A stretch of 8,542 nucleotides of DNA, taken from Deltaproteobacteria bacterium (GTDB lineage: Bacteria > Desulfobacterota > Desulfobacteria > Desulfobacterales > C00003060). The first letter of the stretch is position 1. Each line of letters opens with the position of its first letter. The notes beneath the pieces are model-generated. The model had not been told where the DNA came from. It worked only from the letters and a program-made list of their open reading frames with translations, and did no database searches. A program made the translations under genes and the position numbers. The DNA lies in the NCBI GenBank assembly GCA_019309245.1, contig JAFDGP010000095.1, positions 1-8,542 on the forward strand. The letters run 5' to 3'. This document shows, piece after piece, positions 1-5,800 of the stretch.

Positions 1-99
1 ACAGGGCCCGACCTGAAGAACCGTGACGGGAATCTGCTGTCCTTCCGGCCCGAATAGGTTCGTCATCCCCAGTTTTCTTCCCAAAAGTCCTCTATACAT
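1..99 (-). CDS. rplC: 50S ribosomal protein L3, N-terminal part (cut by window edge)
   Basis: L3 is a large-subunit protein that binds 23S rRNA early in assembly and sends an extension toward the peptidyl-transferase centre. Only the first 33 residues are present. The N-terminus reads MYRGLLGRKLGMTNLF and continues with IPVTVLQVGPC, which matches the start of bacterial L3 (a GLxGRKxGMT block, then a short acidic loop, then IPVTV). The ATG at 99-97 is preceded by an AAGG about ten bases upstream, a usable ribosome binding site. It lies 41 bp downstream of rpsJ, the usual S10-operon order. The frame is open to the left edge, so the gene continues outside the window. Confidence 0.95.
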   Translation of the reverse strand, partial: MYRGLLGRKLGMTNLFGPEGQQIPVTVLQVGPC

Positions 100-140
100 C
101 GTTATGATTCCTTGTCACCAAACAGCCCTTGACCTCTTTT

Positions 141-449
141 TCAATCAAGCCGAATTTCCACATCAACCCCTGCCGAAAGGTCCAGCTTCATCAACGCATC
201 AATGGTCTGCTGTGTCGGCTCCAGGATATCCAGGAGGCGTTTGTGAGTCCTGATCTCAAACTGTTCCCGCGACTTTTTGTCCTTGTGGGGTGAACGCAAC
301 ACGCAGTATTTATTAATCACGGTGGGCAGCGGAATCGGCCCGACAACCCTGGCCCCTGTGCGTTTCGCGGTGTCCACAATATCCGCCGTGGACTGATCCA
401 ACAGCTTGTGATCAAAAGCCTTCATCCGGATCCGTATCTTTTGGTTCAT
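141..449 (-). CDS. rpsJ: 30S ribosomal protein S10 (NusE)
   Basis: S10 is a small-subunit head protein. As NusE it also pairs with NusB in transcription antitermination and with NusG in transcription-translation coupling. The product is 102 residues, against 103 in E. coli. Family blocks are clear along the whole length: IRIRMKAFDHKLLDQ near the N-terminus, TAKRTGARVVGPIPLPT in the middle, then EIRTHKRLLDILEPT and DLSAGVDVEI at the end. The frame is open upstream as far as 533, but the ATG at 449-447 is chosen. It gives the family length, starts with the conserved NQKIRIR segment, and has a purine-rich GGGCGGA just upstream. The stop is TGA. Codon use resembles that of rpsL and rpoC rather than tuf. 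Confidence 0.97.
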   Translation of the reverse strand: MNQKIRIRMKAFDHKLLDQSTADIVDTAKRTGARVVGPIPLPTVINKYCVLRSPHKDKKSREQFEIRTHKRLLDILEPTQQTIDALMKLDLSAGVDVEIRLD

Positions 450-552
450 TGTTTCCGCCCTAATTCCCAGATCAATATCTTTGCACGGCCGACACCGGGT
501 TGAAAATCCAGACCGGCACACATCCCGGCCCAACCGGGCACAGCTCTCAACG
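450..552 (-). other. tuf-rpsJ intergenic leader with one hairpin
   Basis: This 103-bp spacer lies between the tuf stop and the rpsJ start. Read on the minus strand it holds a perfect CCCGG/CCGGG inverted repeat with a 5-base loop (524-538), about 14 bases after the tuf stop. No T-run follows the stem, so it is not a standard intrinsic terminator, and readthrough into the S10 genes is expected. It could be a processing site or a short leader structure for S10-operon control. I saw no convincing sigma-70 promoter and no long L4-binding leader of the E. coli S10 type. Confidence 0.5.
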
Positions 553-1746
553 CTATTTCAGGATTTCGCTAATCACGCCGGCTCCGACCGTGCGGCCGCC
601 TTCTCGAATGGCAAACCTGAGCTCCTTCTCCATCGCAATCGGCGTGATCAACTCCGCCTCAACCGTTACATTGTCCCCGGGCATCACCATCTCCGTGCCC
701 TCGGGCAACGTCACCACCCCAGTTACGTCCGTCGTCCTAAAATAAAACTGCGGCCGATATCCATTGAAAAACGGCGTGTGACGCCCACCCTCTTCCTTCG
801 ATAAAACATAAACCTCCGCCTTAAACTTCGTGTGCGGCGTAATCGACCCGGGCACCGCTACCACCTGACCACGCTCAACCTCGTCGCGCTTCGTACCACG
901 CAACAATACCCCAATGTTGTCCCCAGCACGTCCTTCATCCAAAATCTTGCGAAACATCTCCACGCCCGTACACACCGTCTTTTGCGTGTCCCGAATCCCT
1001 ACAATCTCTACCTCATCACCTACACGAATCACTCCCCGCTCAACTCGACCCGTAACCACCGTGCCCCGTCCCGATATGCTGAATACATCCTCTATCGGCA
1101 TCAAAAACGGCTTGTCCACATCCCGCACAGGCTCAGGAATAAAACTGTCCACCGCATCCATTAACTCAAAAATCGGCCGAGCCTCCTCACTGTCCGGATC
1201 ATCACTCTCCAACGCCTTTAACGCACTGCCTCGTATCACCGGCGTGTCATCCCCAGGAAAACCATACTTCGTCAGCAACTCCCGAAGCTCCAACTCCACC
1301 AACTCAATCAACTCCTCATCATCCACCATGTCTATCTTGTTTAAAAATACCACAATCGACGGCACACCAACCTGACGCGCTAACAAAATATGCTCCCGCG
1401 TCTGCGGCATCGGACCATCATCGGCCCCAACTACCAAAATCGCACCATCCATCTGCGCCGCCCCAGTAATCATGTTCTTGATATAATCCGCATGACCAGG
1501 ACAGTCCACATGCGCATAATGACGATTCGCCGTCTCATACTCCACGTGCGCCGTCGCTATCGTAATCCCACGCTCCTTTTCCTCCGGCGCCTTGTCAATC
1601 TCCTCAAACGCAATATAATCCGCCATCCCCTTTAACCCCAAATGCTTCGTGATCGCAGACGTCAGCGTCGTCTTGCCGTGATCTATATGACCAATCGTCC
1701 CCACGTTTAAATGCGGCTTTACCCGCTCAAACTTTTCCTTCGCCAT
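553..1746 (-). CDS. tuf: Translation elongation factor Tu
   Basis: EF-Tu is the GTPase that brings aminoacyl-tRNA to the ribosomal A site. The product is 397 residues, normal for the family. GTPase motifs are intact: P-loop GHIDHGKTT at 19-27, switch I RGITIATAHVEY at 59-70 with the key Thr62, DCPGH at 81-85 with catalytic His85, NKID at 136-139 and SAL at 174-176. Domains 2 and 3 follow, with GRGTVVTGRVERG, GGRHTPFF and the C-terminal LRFAIREGGRTVGAGV block. The ATG at 1746-1744 has a strong GAGGGAGG upstream, and the stop is TAG. Two things are odd. fusA is missing just upstream. Codon use is also sharply unlike the neighbours: by hand count about 21 of 24 alanines before residue 373 are GCG, Thr is nearly always ACG, and Leu is mostly TTG or TTA, whereas the last 23 codons look local. 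Confidence 0.98.
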   Translation of the reverse strand: MAKEKFERVKPHLNVGTIGHIDHGKTTLTSAITKHLGLKGMADYIAFEEIDKAPEEKERGITIATAHVEYETANRHYAHVDCPGHADYIKNMITGAAQMDGAILVVGADDGPMPQTREHILLARQVGVPSIVVFLNKIDMVDDEELIELVELELRELLTKYGFPGDDTPVIRGSALKALESDDPDSEEARPIFELMDAVDSFIPEPVRDVDKPFLMPIEDVFSISGRGTVVTGRVERGVIRVGDEVEIVGIRDTQKTVCTGVEMFRKILDEGRAGDNIGVLLRGTKRDEVERGQVVAVPGSITPHTKFKAEVYVLSKEEGGRHTPFFNGYRPQFYFRTTDVTGVVTLPEGTEMVMPGDNVTVEAELITPIAMEKELRFAIREGGRTVGAGVISEILK

Positions 1747-1880
1747 CTGTCCTGTCCCTCCCTCGTTGCTACATTGTGTGGTGAAAGGATCCTGATAAGG
1801 TCATGCCCTGTTCTTTTAAAAATGCCTAATACTTCGAAACATTCCTTCCGCACGGCGAAGGGCGCAGCCGCCCCAAACCG
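1747..1880 (-). other. rpsG-tuf spacer, where fusA would normally lie
   Basis: These 134 bp replace the roughly 2.1-kb EF-G gene usually found here. Translations of all minus-strand frames show nothing like the EF-G C-terminus. The part next to rpsG contains two abutting hairpins (listed separately). The part next to tuf carries the GAGGGAGG ribosome binding site. The middle is AT-richer (TTCGAAGTATTAGGCATTTTTAAAA on the minus strand, in part), but I could not find a -35/-10 pair with good spacing, so an independent tuf promoter is possible but unsupported. Confidence 0.55.
1844..1873 (-). other. Two abutting hairpins just after rpsG
   Basis: Read on the minus strand, GGGCG-GCTG-CGCCC (1873-1860) begins about 7 bases past the rpsG stop. 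It is followed at once by CCTTCGC-CGT-GCG(G)AAGG (1861-1844), a 7-bp stem with one bulged G. The two stems share two bases, so they may compete or stack. The sequence after them (AATGTTTCG) has no good T-run, so this is not a textbook intrinsic terminator. It may instead protect or process the mRNA end, or mark an old junction where fusA was lost. Confidence 0.4.
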
Positions 1881-2351
1881 CTACCACCGGTAATGGGCGA
1901 AGGCCTTGTTGGCCTCGGCCATCCGGTGCGTGTCTTCTCTCTTCTTAATCGCCGCCCCCCGCTGATTGGCCGCATCCATTAGTTCCGCCGCAAGTCTTTC
2001 GGCCATGGTTTTTTCAGAACGCTTCCTGGCAAAGCCGATCAACCATCTTATCCCCAAGGCGGTCCGACGGGCCTGTCTTACCTCCACCGGCACTTGATAC
2101 GTTGACCCCCCCACGCGGCGGGATTTAACCTCAATGACCGGCTTGACGTTTTCCATCGCCTTCTCAAAAACCTTCAAGGGCGGTCCCTTTGTCTTCATTT
2201 CAATGATATCGAACGCCCGATACATAATGGACTCGGAAATGCTCTTTTTGCCATCCTTCATCATGCAGTTGATGAACTTTGACACCAACTTGCTCTTATA
2301 TTTGGGGTCAGGCAATATCTCTCTTTTTGGTACTTCCCCTTTTCTTGGCAT
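1881..2351 (-). CDS. rpsG: 30S ribosomal protein S7
   Basis: S7 nucleates assembly of the small-subunit head by binding the 3' major domain of 16S rRNA and lies near the E site. In E. coli it also represses its own str mRNA. The product is 156 residues, the standard short bacterial form. It starts MPRKGEVPKREILPDP and contains the family blocks YKSKLVSKFINCMMKDGKK, SRRVGGSTYQVPVEV and RTALGIRWLI, ending in NKAFAHYRW as usual. The ATG at 2351-2349 has GAGGGAG about nine bases upstream. It follows rpsL by 39 bp, and the stop is TAG. I saw no obvious S7-binding operator in that short rpsL-rpsG gap, although it cannot be excluded by eye. Confidence 0.97.
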   Translation of the reverse strand: MPRKGEVPKREILPDPKYKSKLVSKFINCMMKDGKKSISESIMYRAFDIIEMKTKGPPLKVFEKAMENVKPVIEVKSRRVGGSTYQVPVEVRQARRTALGIRWLIGFARKRSEKTMAERLAAELMDAANQRGAAIKKREDTHRMAEANKAFAHYRW

Positions 2352-2390
2352 CGGAGTGTCTCCCTCGCTGTGTCTAAGTCGCCTTCGGGG

Positions 2391-2762
2391 CTATTTGGAC
2401 CGCTTCGCGCCGTATTTTGATCGCCCCTGCTTTCGGTCCTGAACGCCGATCGAGTCAAGGGTCCCCCTGACTACGTGGTAGCGGACCCCCGGCAAGTCTT
2501 TCACACGCCCCCCTCGAACCATAACCACCGAGTGCTCCTGGAGGTTGTGTCCCACACCGGGAATATAGGCGGTTACCTCAATGCCGTTGGTCAGGCGAAC
2601 ACGGGAGACCTTCCTCAAGGCCGAGTTCGGCTTCTTTGGTGTGGCCGTATATACCCGTGTACACACGCCGCGCTTTTGTGGACACCGTTTAAGAGCAGGG
2701 GTGGCCGGTTTCTTTTGAATGCGCTTCCGGCCTTTTCGCACCAGTTGGTTTATGGTAGGCAT
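2391..2762 (-). CDS. rpsL: 30S ribosomal protein S12
   Basis: S12 sits at the decoding centre and tunes translational accuracy. Mutations in it give streptomycin resistance. The product is 123 residues (E. coli 124). It begins MPTINQLVRKGRKR and includes CPQKRGVCTRVYT, TPKKPNSALRKVSRVRL and the VRGGRVKDLPGVRYH loop. Lys43 and Lys88 (the classical streptomycin sites 42 and 87 of mature numbering) are wild type, and Asp89, the site of methylthiolation in E. coli, is present. The tail DRKQGRSKYGAKRSK resembles deltaproteobacterial S12. A longer frame reaches 2780, but it would start with TTG inside the ribosome binding site. The ATG at 2762 has GGAGGA ten bases upstream and gives the family N-terminus. 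The stop is TAG. Confidence 0.98.
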   Translation of the reverse strand: MPTINQLVRKGRKRIQKKPATPALKRCPQKRGVCTRVYTATPKKPNSALRKVSRVRLTNGIEVTAYIPGVGHNLQEHSVVMVRGGRVKDLPGVRYHVVRGTLDSIGVQDRKQGRSKYGAKRSK

Positions 2763-2877
2763 AAAAGACTCTTCCTCCAATGATCAGTGGCCTGGAATCC
2801 GCCCCTTGATAAGGAACGTTCGGCTGCTCACAAAAGTCTGAAATATATTTGAGAAAAACCCATATGTCAATACTTTT
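2763..2877 (-). other. rpoC-rpsL spacer: promoter and rpsL leader
   Basis: This 115-bp gap starts right after the rpoC TAA. It contains a near-consensus promoter (listed separately), then an untranslated leader of roughly 73 bases, and a strong TGGAGGA ribosome binding site ahead of rpsL. No intrinsic terminator lies between rpoC and the promoter, because only 7 bases separate the stop codon from the -35 box. Readthrough from rpoC therefore probably adds to transcription started here. The leader has only a small CCTT-ATC-AAGG stem. Confidence 0.6.
2842..2870 (-). promoter_or_regulatory. Strong sigma-70 type promoter for rpsL-rpsG-tuf
   Basis: On the minus strand a perfect -35 box TTGACA (2870-2865) is followed after exactly 17 bases by TATATT (2847-2842), which matches the TATAAT consensus at five of six positions. 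The spacer is AT-rich. A start site about seven bases on would be near 2835, giving a leader of roughly 73 nt before the rpsL ATG. The placement just upstream of the str genes makes biological sense, since ribosomal genes usually need more transcript than rpoBC. The promoter sits immediately past the rpoC stop. Start-site mapping is absent, so the call rests on sequence alone. Confidence 0.8.
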
Positions 2878-5800
2878 TTATCCGTGGGCTGCATCCCCTT
2901 CGTCCCCTCCGGCATCATCAGCCATCTGACCCAGTGGTCCGGATTCATCTTCGGGAGCCCGCACCGTAATGGTCGCGTTTCGATACCGCCCAATCCCGGT
3001 GCCTGCAGGAATGATCCGCCCCATAATCACGTTCTCTTTAAGGCCTTTAAGGTAATCCACCTTGCCGGCCACGGCCGCCTCAGAAAGGACCTTGGTGGTT
3101 TCCTGGAAAGAGGCTGCTGAAATGAAGCTTTCCGTGCTCAAGGATGCCTTTGTAATCCCTAAGAGGATGGGTTTTCCCACGGCCGGCTTTCCGCCCTGAG
3201 CTGTCACCTGTTTATTGACATCTTCAAAGCGCGTTTTGTCCACATGTTCTTCCAAAACAAAGTCCGTATCGCCCACGTCTACGATCTTGACCCGACCCAG
3301 CATTTGCCGAACAATGACCTCAATGTGCTTGTCATTGATCCGCACGCCCTGAAGCCGGTATACTTCCTGAATCTGGTCGACAAGATACCTGGCCAAGGCC
3401 AGCTCGCCTCGAATGTTCAAAATGTCATGGGGGTTGGCAGCCCCTCCGATCAACGGATCTCCGGCGCGCAGAAAATCCCCCTCGACCACATTAATATGCC
3501 GTCCCCGTGGGATCAGGTATTCCTTCTTGTCTCCTGCCTCCGCCGGGATGACGGTGATCTTTTGCTTACCCTTTTTGGTTGCCTTCGAAATACTTACATA
3601 TCCGTCGATTTCGGTCAGCACTGCGGCTTCTTTTGGTTTCCTGCACTCAAACAGTTCCGCCACACGGGGCAAGCCGCCTGTAATATCTTTGGTCTTTGTT
3701 GTCTCCCGCGGAAGCTTCGCAACCACGTCGCCGGCATCGACTATGTCTCCCTCCGACACCATGATAATGGCCTGTGTCGGCAGAAAGTAGCGTGCGGAGG
3801 CGCCCCCGGGGAGTTTGGCCGTTTTTCCCGTCTCGTCTTTAATCGAAATCCTCGGACGCATGTCGGGGTCCTTGGGCTCCACCACCACGTAGCTGGCCTT
3901 TCCCGTAACCGGGTCGACCTTTTCCTTCATCGTGGTGCCCGCAATCACGTCTCCAAACTTCACTCGGCCGCTCGCTTCAGTCAGAATCGGCGTCGTATAA
4001 GGATCCCACGAGACGATTAAGTCGCCGGGCTTGACCTTCACCCCATCGGCCACACGGAAATGGGCGCCGTAGATGACAGGATATCGCTCACGCTCTCGGC
4101 CGTCGTCATCGACAATAGCGAACTCACCGCCCTGTCGCTTCATCACCACAAATACCCCATCCGTATTCTGAACCGTCTTGAGATTCATGTATTTGACGCG
4201 CCCCGCATTGACCGCCCGGAAATCCGCCTGTTCCGCAGCTCCGCGCGCCGTACCGCCGATATGAAAGGTACGCATGGTCAGCTGGGTGCCCGGTTCTCCA
4301 ATCGACTGGGCCGCAATGATTCCCACAGGGGTGCCGATTTCCACCGAGCTCCCGTAGGCCAGATCACGGCCGTAACACTTACAACACACCCCCTCACGGG
4401 TCCGGCAGGTCAGTGCAGAGCGGATCTTGATTTTGGTCAGGCCGGCTTCATCAATCAGGGCCACTTTCTGCTCATCAATTTCTTCTCCGGCATGTACCAG
4501 GACTTCATCGGTATAGGGGTCGTGGATGTCTTCCAGTGCCACCCGACCCAGCACGCGTTCTCCAACCTTTTGGATAATCTCGCCGCCTTCCACCAGCGAT
4601 TCGACCTCAATGCCCGTAATGGTGCCACAATCTTCTTCCACAACCGCACAATCCTGGGCAACATCGACCAGGCGCCTTGTCAGATACCCCGAATTGGCCG
4701 TCTTAAGGGCCGTATCGGCCAGGCCCTTTCGGGCGCCGTGGGTCGAACTGAAGTACTGCAACACCGTAAGTCCTTCGCGAAAATTAGCCGTAATCGGGGT
4801 CTCGATAATCTCGCCCGAGGGCTTTGCCATCAATCCGCGCATTCCGGCCAACTGCCGCATCTGGTCTTTGCTGCCCCTCGACCCGGAGTCAGCCATCATA
4901 TAGATCGGGTTGAAGCTTTTTCCCGTCACCGGTCGCCCATCCTTGTCCACTCGGCGGCTCCCCACCTCGTCAAACACAGGCGCCAGCTTCATTTCTTCCA
5001 TCATCTCGTTGGCCACATCCGTTGTAGCCTTTGCCCAGATATCAACTACTTTATTGTATTTCTCACCCCCGGTAATCAGCCCGTCGGTGTATTGCTCGGT
5101 AATCTCCAAGACCTGATCCTCGGCGTGTTTGATGATCTCCCACTTTTTCTCCGGAATCACCATATCGTCCAGACACACCGAGATACCGGCCTGCGTCGCA
5201 TACCAGTAGCCAATGTCCTTCAGCCGGTCGCTCAGGATGACTGTGGCCTTTCCGCCCAGGGTCCGGTAACAGTAATTGATCAGCCGGTTGAGCGCCTTTT
5301 TGTCAACCGTTCTATTAATCAAATCAAAAGGAATTCCCTTGCGCTTCTCTCCCACTTCAAAGAGATGATAGCCGGTCTCTGCCTTGATCACCTCGCTGAC
5401 CTGTCCCTCCGGAAGCTCAAGGATTGCTCTTGCTTCCGAGGGACTTATTCCAAAGGTCTCTTCCAACACCTCCGCCCGCACAAACCCCAAATCACCGCCG
5501 CGCTCCACTGCCAGCCCTTCGGAGGCGGCATAAAGCACCTGAGAAAAGCTTACGCCCTGTTTCAGGTCAGCCAAAGCGGCTTCCGCCTCCTTCTTGGTTC
5601 CAACCATAATATGGTTTAAACGCACATGGAGTTTGTCGGGCAGGATTTCTCTTAAAATCATTCGCCCCACGGTGGTCTCGACTCTACGGCCCTCCATGCG
5701 AACCACAACAGGGGCATGTACATCCACCTGGCCTGCGTCATAGGCCGCCCGCACTTCTTCAGGATTGGCAAACACCTTGCCTTCACCCTTGGCGCCGGGG

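Noticed and set aside
450..533. N-terminal extension of S10 to a start near 533
   Set aside because: The extra 28 residues have no counterpart in S10, and the ATG at 449 gives the normal length and N-terminus.
524..538. Intrinsic terminator after tuf
   Set aside because: A 5-bp CCCGG/CCGGG stem is present but no T-run follows, so it is kept only as a hairpin.
1747..1843. Independent promoter for tuf in the AT-rich spacer
   Set aside because: No -35/-10 pair with acceptable match and 16-18 bp spacing could be found by eye.
1719..1853. Small minus-strand frame of 44 codons from a GTG in the rpsG-tuf spacer, overlapping tuf
   Set aside because: No ribosome binding site, no similarity to the EF-G end or any family I know, and the overlap with tuf is in another frame; most likely chance.
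2763..2780. Six-residue N-terminal extension of S12 from a TTG at 2780
   Set aside because: It would start within the GGAGGA ribosome binding site; the ATG at 2762 gives the conserved MPTINQLVRKG start.
3244..4020. Plus-strand open frame of 258 codons opposite rpoC
   Set aside because: Antisense shadow of the rpoC SI3 and C-terminal region; Cys/His-rich low-similarity text with no family block.
4060..5619. Plus-strand open frame of 519 codons opposite rpoC
   Set aside because: It lies wholly within clear rpoC coding sequence, shows no recognisable protein motif, and is explained by the low stop frequency opposite a GC-rich gene.
5341..5637. Parvulin segment as an assembly chimera or frameshift artefact
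   Set aside because: It is in frame at both ends, both flanks continue canonical RpoC without loss, and its codon use matches the rest of rpoC.
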